Shown: positions 10,267 through 19,059 of the stretch, piece by piece
How positions within the stretch are numbered: the stretch's first letter is position 1
Layout: every line of letters starts with the position of its first letter
From: CAZUZS01 sp964624795
GTDB lineage: Bacteria; Calditrichota; Calditrichia; RBG-13-44-9
Reading direction: 5' to 3'
Assembly (NCBI GenBank): GCA_964624795.1
Contig: CAZUZS010000029.1
Span: 1 to 53,011, forward strand
DNA length: 53,011 bases
Program-made: the position numbers and the translations under genes
The notes under the pieces: model-generated
Databases searched by the model: none
Told to the model about the DNA's origin: nothing
What the model saw: the letters and a program-made list of their open reading frames with translations, nothing else

Positions 10267-10383
10267 ATCCAAATTGACTCAGAACAGTTCTGACGGACAA
10301 GAAAATTGAATTTGATAATATCCTTCGCTCAGCATGTTTAAAAAATATTGATTAATCCAAATTCTAACCCCACCCGCCTTTTT

Positions 10384-10413
10384 CCCCCTCCCCTGATGCA
10401 TTAGGGGAGGGGG
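10384..10413. repeat. GC-rich palindromic hairpin between A2M and pbpC genes
   Basis: A perfect 11-bp stem (CCCCCTCCCCT at 10384-10394, AGGGGAGGGGG at 10403-10413) has an 8-nt loop. No long T run follows on either strand. It lies in the 208-bp gap between two genes on the same strand, so it could attenuate or process the transcript. The sequence style resembles dispersed REP-like palindromes found in many genomes. Confidence 0.6.
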
Positions 10414-10474
10414 TAGGGGAAAGGGTCAAACTCAAAGATTTTTCCCTGCCCATCAATGGCCGGACTAATATAAT

Positions 10475-13400
10475 TTACTTCACCCGCCTACTAACCGTCA
10501 CCTTCTTTCCCGGCACAACCGCCTTATAATCATTATTGTACATCGCTTCAAAAATGGTTGGCGGAAGCCAGAATTCTCCCACGGTTACCGCATTCAGCTT
10601 CACTACGAAATCCACTTTGTCGGCAGAATATGCCGGCATGTCGAAAAACCACATAATGCGGTCGTCGCGAATGTCGGTGTAGTCGGCACGCCCCAGGCGC
10701 CATTTGCGCATCCAGTCCGGCATGCTCTCCCCAGACAAACGGGTATTTTCGATTTCCCACCCTGCCGGCAGCACCTGCACCAGCGCCAGATTCTCGATGG
10801 ACAATTTGAGACTGGAGGTCTTTTCCGCGGTAAAATGTCCCCAGAAAGTTTTCCCCTGCGGCAGGTCCGCCGGGTTAATGGGCATGCCGTCGTCGTCATA
10901 CCAGTCCATGTTGACTGCCAGATTTTTGGAAACCGCCGTCACATCGGGAATCAGCGGAACCCCGTCCCATTCCAGCACCGCGTAAGCCTGCTTCAGGGTG
11001 GTCTTTTCATTGAGTAAAACCGTAACTGAATCGCCAAATCCGCTGAGGATTTCCTGGCTATATTTCAGCTCCTTGGTGTCGAACTCGATTTTTTGCCCGT
11101 CCGGCAGACCGATTGTCCCGGCAATAACGCTGTTCTGGTCGCCAAATTCTCCCTGGTTAGCCTTGATATATTTGCCCAGTGCCAGCAGTGCGTAGCCGGT
11201 AGTCTGGGTGGAATACCAATTTTTGGTGGACAGTGCATCGGTAATTTCCTTGTAAATGCGGGTGGCGTCCGGCCATTGTTCAAAGGCTACCAGGGCTTCC
11301 AGGATGATGGCCTCGTCCCGCAAACCCGATCCGTAAGTTCTGGAAAACTCATGGTAATCTTTTACCGTAAATCCGGCTTTCCCGGCAATCTGTTGCGCAG
11401 TGTTGTTAATCCCGGCTAGTTTGTACGCCTCGGCCAGCAGCCACTTCTCAGCATCAGTCATGTCTTTCAGGCTGTTCTCTTTCAGCAGGTTCATTGGTCC
11501 TGTCTGCGGTTCCCCGGCTTCGGCTAACAGGTAAACCCGGTAAACCCGCTCCGTTAGATTATCCCGTGTGGTCAGCGCCTGAGCCTTTTCAAATCGCAGC
11601 CAGTTGTCCATCAGATCCGCCGGAACATGATAACCCAGTTTTTTGGCTTCGATCAGGAAATGGCCGGCGTAGCTGGTTCCCCAGACGGAAGCTGTTTTCC
11701 CGCCCGGCCAGTAGGCAAATCCGCCGGACGGCACCTGGAACTTCCGCAACCGTTCTATGCCGGCATTGATATTCTTGTCGATCTCTTTATCGGTTTCCTG
11801 CTTGCTTTTGATGAAGCTCTTTAAATAGAGCTGCGGGAACACCGACGAAACGGTCTGCTCGATGCAGCCATACGGATAGTGGATGAGCCACCACATTCGC
11901 CATCCGATATTCAATTTGGGCATTCGCATCACATTTATTCTCGCATGGTTTGTCCCCTGGATGCCGCGATTTGGGATGGTGAAGGCAATGCTCTCTCCCG
12001 GCTTGCAGGCCTTTTCTTCGGAATCGTAAATTCGCGGGGAAGAAGCGGTTACCGCCAGATCGGTTTCGCTTGTGGCGGATAGCTGCCCGGAAACCGCCGT
12101 TATGGTAATGTGTGAAGCGCCCACCGCTTTCGCAGCGCGCAGGTTGAAGTAGACGTCTTTCTCTCCAGATTTCTCGAAGCTGAGAGTCTTTTGCGCCTCC
12201 CCGGTAACCGCCACCGGCCCGGTGGACTTGATGGAAACAATAACCGTTTTGATATTGTCCTGCATGGCAAACACCGTTACCGGTACCACAAAACTGTTCT
12301 CCGGCCCCAAAACCCGGGGAAGGGTGGGGAGCACCATCAAGTCGGTTTTCACCGGCACCGTTTTGTTCGCGCTGCCGTAGCGATTGCCGGTTGCGCTTGC
12401 CACCATCACCCGCACCGCACCGATGTAATTTGGCATCCGGAAAGAAATTTTGGCGTGCCCCTGGGGGTCGGTCATTTGCGGTCCCGCGAACATGCAAACC
12501 GGCCGGAACCGTTTCACCTTTTCCACCTCCTGCTGGCTCAGGCGGTATTTCTCTGCCGACATTCCGCCGCCGATTGAGAAAGTGCGGAAAATGTCGCCCT
12601 TGTTGGCGCCAATCACATCCGAGAAGAGATCGAAGATTTTCACACCCAGTCGCAGTTTCTTGTAAAACTCGTCCCATGGATTTGGCGTCCGGAAATTGGT
12701 GAGCGCCAGCAGCCCTTCGTCCACCACCGAAATAGTGAACTGGGTCGGCTTGTGGTCCCCGGTCTGGATTTCCACCTCGAATGGTTTCTCGGATTTGAGC
12801 TCATCCGCCATTGTTATCCGGATTTCCTGGCGTGTGCTGGCCTCTTCCACATTCAGCGGAATAACGCCGTACATCCGGATCGGCCGGTCGTTGGCCGTCT
12901 GGCTGTGCGGCTGGATGATGGACACGGACACATAGGCGGTGGGGAGCATTTCGGCGGTCACCGGGATTTGAACCTGTGTTTCATTCTGGTTCCGGGCTGG
13001 TTCAATCCAGCGGGTATTCAATATTTTGTTGGCCTTTTCCACCCCGATAAGGATTGATCCTTCCGAGGGAGTGGGGAAGGTGACCACTGCTGTTTCGCCG
13101 GGATGATAATTCTCACGGTCCGTTTTCAGCGTAATGGCGCCTGCTTCTTTTCCGCCCGGCGATTCGCCCCAGTAGTAAGCATTGAAAAAGAAGCCTGCCG
13201 TATGCCCGCTGCCGTTCTCTGCCTGAACCTCCACCAGGTACTGCCCGCGGTCTTCCGGCTTGAATTTGATGACTGCCGGAATGCTCTGCGAAATGATGTT
13301 GCCTTTTTCCACCAGTTCGGTGTGCGAATCGGTTTTGTAGCGCAGTTGATAATCCGTGCGCGAGTCGTACTCCCACCACCAGTACCGGTTGTTTTTGTAA

Positions 13401-16066
13401 ATGCGGTATTGAAGGGTTTGGCCCGGCACCGGCTGCCCGTCGGTGTTCACCAGAACCGTATTCACGGAAACGGCGGATCCCACCTGCACATATCCATATT
13501 TGAAATCCGGCTTTTCCAATCCTACGTAAAAATTGTACGGCTCTATGGGAATGGTCACATCGCTTTGCGATGCCCGCCCGCCTTTCTCATAAACTTTGGC
13601 GTTCACTTTCGCCTGAATTGAGGATGGCACATTTCTGAAAGATGGCAATTGCCAATCGATGTGTGCCTTGCCTTCCGGGCTCAGATCGCTGTTAAAAACA
13701 GTAGCGCTCACCGATTTGTAATCCATTGCCTGATTGGTGAAAGTGTAGCCCGGGAACTGCTTAAAGCGCTGGCTAAGGTTCTCCAAATCGACATTCACTT
13801 CGGCGCGCAAACCGGCAGCCGGATTCCCGAAAAGATAGGTTGCGCTCAAATCCAGGCGCAGAATTTTATCAGCCGGTCCCAACTTATTCTTCTGCGGCTC
13901 GATATTGACTTTCAGCCGGTAAGGAACCACTGTTTCTATTTTCAGGGTGTGGTAAAATTTCTGTGTTCCGACCAGGAACTCGGCCTTGTAATTTCCCGTC
14001 ATATCTTCCTGCCTGGTCGAAAACATGAAACTGTAAAATCCATCTCGGGAGTTTTTATTCAATGTTTCAAAAACAAGCTGGTTTTTGGGATTGTAAACTT
14101 TCAGCGTCACCGGATGGTCAGTTGGGAAGGTGTTATTTTCGTTACGGGCGATCAGGGAAATGTGCAGCGTGTCGCCGGGGCGATAAACACCGCGCTCGGT
14201 GTAAATGAAAACCCGCGCGCCGCCGGGCGGAAGCACGGCCCCCTCAACGTCAAAGCTGGACATGTTCCAGGCCATCTCGTTGAGTTTTACCACGCTTCGC
14301 TGTCCGTCCCTCTCCGCCTGAACGTAAAAGACATCTTGCCCTGTTTTTTCAAACAGCGCCTTTCCATCGCCGTCGGTGGTGGCACTGGCGATAACCTGGT
14401 TCTGGTAGGTTCGCAGTTGCACCTGCACACCGCCCATCGGCTTACTGTCCAAAATATTGGTGGCATAAACCACATGCTGCTGGTGTCCCTGGAGGTAAGT
14501 GAGGCCGATGTCGCTCAAGACAACGGGCTTGAATATCTGGCCGTGCCTGTAAATGTAACCCGACGAGTTGGGATTGGAGTAATATGCATCCCCATAATAA
14601 TACCGCCTGCGGCCATGTGAATCCTCCTCATCTTCCAGTGTGTACAACATATCTTTCTTCCGGAATCTAAGGGTGATGATGTAGAGGCCCTTTCGGTCTG
14701 CCTGCAGGATCTTTTGTAAATCCAACTCGCTTTGGAGCCAGGTATTGCGGGTATTGCCGATTTCCAGGCTGTCGGTCACGATGTTCACGCCGACCCGCCG
14801 CATTTCCCAGTTGTTGAACGCTTCGTTCCGTTCCTGCGCGCTGGAAAGCTGCTCCGTCTGCAGAAACTGCCCCAGGTTTGAATCGAACACCTTCATGATT
14901 TCCAACCGAACCTGCTTCAGGTTGACGGTTTGGAAAGCAATTTTGTCCTGGTTGGCGGTGGGCAGGAAGGCGCCGCTGCTCACAAAACGCATCTGTGGCT
15001 TAATGTCCTGGAAGGCGACTTCCTGCGAAGTCTCCTGCTGGATTTTCGTGCCCCATTTGCTGCGAATGCCGGGGTGAACCGTCAGGGTGTATGTTTCTCC
15101 ATAGCCAAATTTGCCCATCACGTAAACGGTTTTCCCGCTTACTTTCAGCTTGATATCCTGCGCCGGCTGCACGCTGATGAGGCCGGCAATATTTTGTTCC
15201 GGGTCCAGCTCATCGGTAAAATTTACCTGGATTACCGGTTCATCTCCCATTTCGCGGCTGGCCACACCTGAAACCTTCATCTCCTTGAGAGGCTCCAGGT
15301 AAAGCGTTTTTTCGTAGTCGGCAGAAAGTTCAAGTTTCGATTTTTCAATCTTGAAAACCAATTTCTTCCTTTCATCGTCCCGGCTGATAATGTTGCTTGT
15401 GAAAGCAAATTTTTCTCCGTTCCCTCTTTGGTGAATTATCAAGGAAAGGTTCCTGCCGTCGATTGTGAGTTTCATTGATTCCTTGACAGCCTGCGAATCA
15501 GCCGGCTGTGTAAAATCTACTGTTCCTTTGTAAACCACGTCCTGCGGACGATTTCCTTTCGCCGGCTCAAAATCTGCCGCAACAGAAGAGATCTCCCTGC
15601 CGGCGACCTCGAATTGGATTTCCAGCGGTTCGAGATTTTTGTCTTTGTATTGTGGGAAAAGCAGGCTCATATCCAGTTGACCGGAATATTTTTCCCGCAT
15701 GGGCAACGGCTGATTGGGCTGGAAAGCCAGGGTGCGGGTGTCTTCCCATTTGGTGATACCGTCAATTTTGGGAGTGAAACTGAACACCTGCTTGGAAAGT
15801 GTGCTTCCAACCAGATTATTGCCCACCACCGGTTCCACAAAACGCACTTTTATGGCGCTCCCGGATGAAATTACTCCAGAGGTGACCTCACTAACCATTT
15901 TGGCGGTTTCCAGCGGGTAAGTGATCTCTTTGGTTTCTTTTTCGGCTTTCTTGCCGCAGTTAAGGCTGGTCAATAACAGGGCGGCAGCAAAAAGAAAAAT
16001 CGCAGCCACTTTAATTTTTGCGAGAAATACACGAGCGACAAAAGTCTTAAGCTTTGTTTGCATCAT
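10475..16066 (-). CDS. Alpha-2-macroglobulin family lipoprotein
   Basis: 1863 residues from tandem ATGs (16066 and 16063), with a GAGGA site just upstream. The N-terminus is a lipoprotein-like signal (LLLTSLNCGKK; Cys about 37 is the likely lipid anchor, although Asn before Cys is not the classical lipobox). Many beta-rich MG-type domains follow. The thioester motif GCIEQ, with Cys about 1401, is intact, as in bacterial A2Ms that trap proteases covalently. It is followed by the alpha/alpha-toroid thioester domain (about 1380-1650; e.g. PSGGFAYWPGGKTASVWGT) and a C-terminal receptor-like beta domain. E. coli YfhM is about 1650 residues, so this is a longer member. Its pairing with pbpC supports a periplasmic role shielding the wall synthase or cell against proteases. 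Confidence 0.95.
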   Translation of the reverse strand: MMQTKLKTFVARVFLAKIKVAAIFLFAAALLLTSLNCGKKAEKETKEITYPLETAKMVSEVTSGVISSGSAIKVRFVEPVVGNNLVGSTLSKQVFSFTPKIDGITKWEDTRTLAFQPNQPLPMREKYSGQLDMSLLFPQYKDKNLEPLEIQFEVAGREISSVAADFEPAKGNRPQDVVYKGTVDFTQPADSQAVKESMKLTIDGRNLSLIIHQRGNGEKFAFTSNIISRDDERKKLVFKIEKSKLELSADYEKTLYLEPLKEMKVSGVASREMGDEPVIQVNFTDELDPEQNIAGLISVQPAQDIKLKVSGKTVYVMGKFGYGETYTLTVHPGIRSKWGTKIQQETSQEVAFQDIKPQMRFVSSGAFLPTANQDKIAFQTVNLKQVRLEIMKVFDSNLGQFLQTEQLSSAQERNEAFNNWEMRRVGVNIVTDSLEIGNTRNTWLQSELDLQKILQADRKGLYIITLRFRKKDMLYTLEDEEDSHGRRRYYYGDAYYSNPNSSGYIYRHGQIFKPVVLSDIGLTYLQGHQQHVVYATNILDSKPMGGVQVQLRTYQNQVIASATTDGDGKALFEKTGQDVFYVQAERDGQRSVVKLNEMAWNMSSFDVEGAVLPPGGARVFIYTERGVYRPGDTLHISLIARNENNTFPTDHPVTLKVYNPKNQLVFETLNKNSRDGFYSFMFSTRQEDMTGNYKAEFLVGTQKFYHTLKIETVVPYRLKVNIEPQKNKLGPADKILRLDLSATYLFGNPAAGLRAEVNVDLENLSQRFKQFPGYTFTNQAMDYKSVSATVFNSDLSPEGKAHIDWQLPSFRNVPSSIQAKVNAKVYEKGGRASQSDVTIPIEPYNFYVGLEKPDFKYGYVQVGSAVSVNTVLVNTDGQPVPGQTLQYRIYKNNRYWWWEYDSRTDYQLRYKTDSHTELVEKGNIISQSIPAVIKFKPEDRGQYLVEVQAENGSGHTAGFFFNAYYWGESPGGKEAGAITLKTDRENYHPGETAVVTFPTPSEGSILIGVEKANKILNTRWIEPARNQNETQVQIPVTAEMLPTAYVSVSIIQPHSQTANDRPIRMYGVIPLNVEEASTRQEIRITMADELKSEKPFEVEIQTGDHKPTQFTISVVDEGLLALTNFRTPNPWDEFYKKLRLGVKIFDLFSDVIGANKGDIFRTFSIGGGMSAEKYRLSQQEVEKVKRFRPVCMFAGPQMTDPQGHAKISFRMPNYIGAVRVMVASATGNRYGSANKTVPVKTDLMVLPTLPRVLGPENSFVVPVTVFAMQDNIKTVIVSIKSTGPVAVTGEAQKTLSFEKSGEKDVYFNLRAAKAVGASHITITAVSGQLSATSETDLAVTASSPRIYDSEEKACKPGESIAFTIPNRGIQGTNHARINVMRMPKLNIGWRMWWLIHYPYGCIEQTVSSVFPQLYLKSFIKSKQETDKEIDKNINAGIERLRKFQVPSGGFAYWPGGKTASVWGTSYAGHFLIEAKKLGYHVPADLMDNWLRFEKAQALTTRDNLTERVYRVYLLAEAGEPQTGPMNLLKENSLKDMTDAEKWLLAEAYKLAGINNTAQQIAGKAGFTVKDYHEFSRTYGSGLRDEAIILEALVAFEQWPDATRIYKEITDALSTKNWYSTQTTGYALLALGKYIKANQGEFGDQNSVIAGTIGLPDGQKIEFDTKELKYSQEILSGFGDSVTVLLNEKTTLKQAYAVLEWDGVPLIPDVTAVSKNLAVNMDWYDDDGMPINPADLPQGKTFWGHFTAEKTSSLKLSIENLALVQVLPAGWEIENTRLSGESMPDWMRKWRLGRADYTDIRDDRIMWFFDMPAYSADKVDFVVKLNAVTVGEFWLPPTIFEAMYNNDYKAVVPGKKVTVSRRVK

Positions 16067-16603
16067 GACATCTTCCTCTTCTTTATTTATTTAGGATAAG
16101 GAGATTTTTATGCGATTATTCAGAACAGACTCGTATCGGTTACGATTTATTGATTCAAAATATCATGTGATAAAAATTGTAGCCGCTTCTCAGCGAATTG
16201 AACGTGGTTCAGATTAGATTCAAATTTTGATGCTGGTATGAATATAACACTTTGAAATGAATTTGTGAATATATTTTTTAGGCGGGATTAATTTGGAGCT
16301 GCGCGAGATGCCGTCCCGCCGGGACTCGATCCGGTGGCAGGTTGTTGATGTGCTACAAGCATTCCGTCTTTCCGAGACTGTGATTCATCTGAGAAGGGAT
16401 TCGTTCGCAATTTTGTTGATTTTAGGCAAAATGGATGGATTTGTTTGGCTCGCGTTATTGGGAAGGAAAATCCGCCAAGACGATACAATCCAAGCCTCGG
16501 CAATGGCGAATTGTCTATAGGCCGGATAGTTCCGCTAAAAATCCTGAGTCCCTTTAGGGACGATGTGTCAAAAAATTGCCGATTCTCCCCAAAAGAACTA
16601 TAA
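16067..16603. other. Gene-free stretch, possible decayed dispersed repeat
   Basis: No credible gene is seen. The part nearest 16066 should carry the promoter of the A2M gene. Around 16540-16575 there is a short hairpin GTCCC-TTTA-GGGAC followed by GATGTGTC, similar in style to widespread 'CCCTTTAGGGACGAT' dispersed intergenic repeats that I recall from other bacteria. Frames open across 16288-16638 are not convincing because one would start inside a terminator stem. Confidence 0.35.
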
Positions 16604-16645
16604 ATAAAAAAATGCGAAGCCCGTCCCCTCCTACGCACTTCGCAT
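16604..16645 (-). terminator. Intrinsic terminator of the redox operon
   Basis: A perfect 8-bp stem ATGCGAAG/CTTCGCAT (16612-16619 and 16638-16645) is followed on the minus strand by an uninterrupted T run continuing into an AT-rich tract. It lies 27 nt past the stop codon of the OsmC-like gene, the last gene of the three-gene unit. Confidence 0.8.
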
Positions 16646-16672
16646 CAGATAAACCAAATCGATATTTATGAA

Positions 16673-17104
16673 TTAATCGGCTTCTACCAACTCGTATGTG
16701 TACTTGAGCGGAATATTGGCGGCGCGGATCATAGCCGACACCGAGCAATATTTTTCTTGGGAAAGATCGATTGATTTTTCAATTTTATCTTTCTGGGATT
16801 CCAGTTTTTTGCCCCAGAGCTTGTAGGTCAAATCGATTTTGGTGTAGACTTTGGGATGTTCCTCCGCCCGCTCGGCATCTATGTAGACTTCGAATTTACT
16901 GAACGGCACCCGCATTTTTTTCAGCAGAGAAGCGACATCGGCCCCGGTGCAACCCGCCAGGCTCACCAAAAAGAGTTCCATTGGGCGTGTGCCTGCTTCC
17001 GAGCCGCCAAACGATTCCGGCCCGTCCATCGGCACCCAGTGTTTGCTTCCGGCACGCCCGATAAAGGTTACCCCATCCACATGCTTTGCAACTACCTGAC
17101 TCAT
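16673..17104 (-). CDS. OsmC family protein
   Basis: 143 residues with GGAGGG 4 nt before the ATG. OsmC/Ohr proteins reduce organic hydroperoxides with two cysteines. Here they are Cys52 (LAGCTGADV) and Cys120 (KYCSVSAM), both in family-typical context, with the conserved PMELFLVSLAGC helix between beta-rich halves. The sequence resembles the OsmC/YhfA branch rather than classical Ohr, so the exact substrate is uncertain. It is the last gene of an operon with a TlpA-like lipoprotein (13-nt gap) and a protein disulfide oxidoreductase, and is followed by a strong terminator. That supports a role in oxidative or thiol stress. Confidence 0.9.
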   Translation of the reverse strand: MSQVVAKHVDGVTFIGRAGSKHWVPMDGPESFGGSEAGTRPMELFLVSLAGCTGADVASLLKKMRVPFSKFEVYIDAERAEEHPKVYTKIDLTYKLWGKKLESQKDKIEKSIDLSQEKYCSVSAMIRAANIPLKYTYELVEAD

Positions 17105-17117
17105 TTTTCCCTCCGGG

Positions 17118-17681
17118 TTAGGAATTCAACCATTTATTGATTGCACTTTCGAAATAGGTGTCGGGCTTGTAGCCAACCACTTTATCGACCACCTGTCCAT
17201 CTTTGTTGATGATAAAAGTAGTAGGAATGGCATTGATCCCGCCATAAGCCGAGACCACCTGCTGATTACCCAGAACGATGGAATAGTCAATATTATATTG
17301 CTGCATGAACGGCCTCACAGGTGTCCAGCCGTCACGATCCAGGGATACACCAATGATGTGCACGCCTTTGTCCTGGTACTTATTGTAGAGCTTCACAAAA
17401 CCGGGAATTTCCATCCGGCACGGCCCGCACCAGGTTGCCCAAAAGTCCAGGATAACGACCTGACCCTTGTAATCGCTCAGTTTTACGGTTTTACCGTTAT
17501 GATCGGTGAGAGAAAAGTCGGGAGCAACAGGATAGTTGCTCTGGCTGCTTTGGGTCTGCTGCATGTTCGATTGCGCAACCTGCTGTTTGGCTTCCTGCGT
17601 TCCGTCAGCTTTGGAGCAGGATTGTAGCGCAAAGCCCAGCGTAAAAAGTGCGATTAGCGCGAAGACAGACAATTTCTTCAT
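17118..17681 (-). CDS. TlpA/ResA-like thioredoxin lipoprotein
   Basis: 187 residues with AAGGAG upstream of the ATG. A lipobox (ALQSC) places the lipidated Cys at 22, followed by a Gln/Ser-rich linker (about 28-50). The AhpC/TSA-like thioredoxin domain (about 51-187) has the active site WCGPC (Cys85, Cys88) and the cis-Pro region AIPTTFIINKDG. Such proteins act as membrane-tethered thiol-disulfide reductants in the periplasm. Reducing power could come from DsbD encoded at 50.3-52.2 kb. It sits in an operon between the disulfide oxidoreductase and OsmC genes. Confidence 0.93.
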   Translation of the reverse strand: MKKLSVFALIALFTLGFALQSCSKADGTQEAKQQVAQSNMQQTQSSQSNYPVAPDFSLTDHNGKTVKLSDYKGQVVILDFWATWCGPCRMEIPGFVKLYNKYQDKGVHIIGVSLDRDGWTPVRPFMQQYNIDYSIVLGNQQVVSAYGGINAIPTTFIINKDGQVVDKVVGYKPDTYFESAINKWLNS

Positions 17682-17724
17682 AATTAGGACTCCTTTTCGA
17701 TGGTAAAGAAAATATGGTTAGCTG

Positions 17725-18390
17725 TTAATTTTCAGGATACATATTTGCGTATGCTTCCATAACCCGTTGCACAAAATGTGGTTCGGGCAGCGCTCCTTCG
17801 ATGGCAGTGGTTTCCCCGACCATGGTTCGCGGCACTCCCTGCACCTGGTAGCGCACCGAGAGATGCGGAAATTCGGTGGCTTCCACCATGTCCGCCACGA
17901 TGTTCTCATTCAGCATGGCCAGCTTGTGCGCCATAAGAACAGCGCTGGGGCAGTAGGGACAGGTTGGCGTTACAAAGACCTGCAGTCGCAGCGGCTGTGT
18001 GATCTTTGCGATCTGATTTTTTGTGTCTTCGGAAACCTCCGGCTCACCTTTGGCCACTTCCTGGATATCTTCCAGCAGCGAGCTGAATTCATACCCGGAG
18101 GGAATTCCGTAGTATCGGATGCCGAAATCTTTGTCGTCTGTCATTACAACGGTTGCCGGTATTTTATCGATCTTATGTTTCTCCACTTCTTCCTTGTCGT
18201 TAACAAAGTTGAGTATTTCCAGTTCCAGCTTCCCCTCGCTCAACTCTTTTAATTCTGATAAAAGCTGTTTGGTCTCGCGGCAGTACTGGCACTCCAGCTC
18301 CTGAGTAAAATATTTCAATTTAACATTCCTGGGCAGATTGCTTAGAATTCCCTGCACCGTTTTTGCGTCTTCTCCCACTATAAAAGGCAT
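17725..18390 (-). CDS. Protein disulfide oxidoreductase, tandem thioredoxin fold
   Basis: 221 residues with AAGGAGG upstream of the ATG. It has two thioredoxin-fold units, each with its own CxxC and cis-Pro: CQYC at 34-37 with KIPATV (about 76-81), and CPYC at 144-147 with GVPRTM. This is the architecture of the PDO/glutaredoxin-like proteins of thermophilic archaea and bacteria, which manage disulfides in the cytoplasm. No signal peptide is present, in agreement with that. It is the first gene of the PDO-TlpA-OsmC unit (43-nt gap to the next gene). Confidence 0.93.
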   Translation of the reverse strand: MPFIVGEDAKTVQGILSNLPRNVKLKYFTQELECQYCRETKQLLSELKELSEGKLELEILNFVNDKEEVEKHKIDKIPATVVMTDDKDFGIRYYGIPSGYEFSSLLEDIQEVAKGEPEVSEDTKNQIAKITQPLRLQVFVTPTCPYCPSAVLMAHKLAMLNENIVADMVEATEFPHLSVRYQVQGVPRTMVGETTAIEGALPEPHFVQRVMEAYANMYPEN

Positions 18391-18707
18391 CTGTTATCCT
18401 CCTTCTAAAATTTTCAATTTTTTTTATTCCAAATACGCTTAATAGATGAATGGCTGTTTTAAAAGTTACAGGAATTGAAAATAGGGTGACAGATGCCACT
18501 GGATTTGTTATTGGAAGAAAAGCACTATTACGTTAAACTTGGTGAGCAAGCGGCATTGCAAAACGCTGGTCTCTGATCTCTGGTTTATGGTTTCGTCAGC
18601 TCTTCAAAAATGATATTTGAGTAAATCTTATGTAAATCAATTTGTTGCATGTCGATTGTTCAAACATCTCATTGCTCCGGGAATCCAATACGCCAGAAAG
18701 AATTACT
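18391..18707. other. Divergent intergenic region
   Basis: This 317-bp region lies between the start of the redox operon (minus) and the 70-residue protein (plus), and must hold both promoters. I see no strong inverted repeat, terminator or RNA gene; only a short 27-codon open frame near 18491 without a convincing ribosome-binding site. Confidence 0.4.
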
Positions 18708-18920
18708 ATGAAAAAAGAATTTGTTATTTGTATCAACAATGAAGGCTACGAAGTCTCTTTGGAAAAGGGAAAGGTGCATCAGACACAGTCGGATAAAGCC
18801 GCTCAAAAGCGAGGTTTTGTCAGAGTCATTGATGAATCCGGCGACGATCACCTTTTCCCTAAAGCGCTTTTTGTCGTCATTCGCTTGCCCAAAGAGGCAG
18901 AACAGGCGCTGGTAGCATAA
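18708..18920 (+). CDS. Small conserved-looking hypothetical protein (70 aa)
   Basis: A 70-residue protein starting at ATG 18708 (MKKEFVICINNEGYEVSLE). An upstream in-frame ATG at 18642 would add 22 residues but lacks a ribosome-binding site. The pattern KEFVICINNEGYE...RVIDESGDDHLFPKALFVVI resembles small soluble proteins of unknown function that I recall from several phyla, in which a short beta-rich protein ends in an 'IDESGEDYLYP' motif. No function can be assigned. It stands alone between the divergent redox operon and the convergent acyl-CoA dehydrogenase gene. Confidence 0.75.
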   Translation: MKKEFVICINNEGYEVSLEKGKVHQTQSDKAAQKRGFVRVIDESGDDHLFPKALFVVIRLPKEAEQALVA

Positions 18921-19059
18921 TACTTTCAGCAAGCTTCAGAACTAATCAGAAGATGGGTGCCATGCTGGGATCATGAAAAGTGATTAAGCCTACATGCCGG
19001 CCCCCGCTTGTCAGGTTCTGTAACTGCAAAAATTGTCTTAAGATTTCAAACCAATCTCT

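Noticed and set aside
13649..14620. 323-codon plus-strand frame inside the A2M gene
   Set aside because: Antisense to a complete, well-supported coding region. The length reflects codon bias on the other strand.
16288..16638. 116-codon minus-strand frame
   Set aside because: It would begin inside the terminator stem of the redox operon, has no ribosome-binding site and no family likeness.
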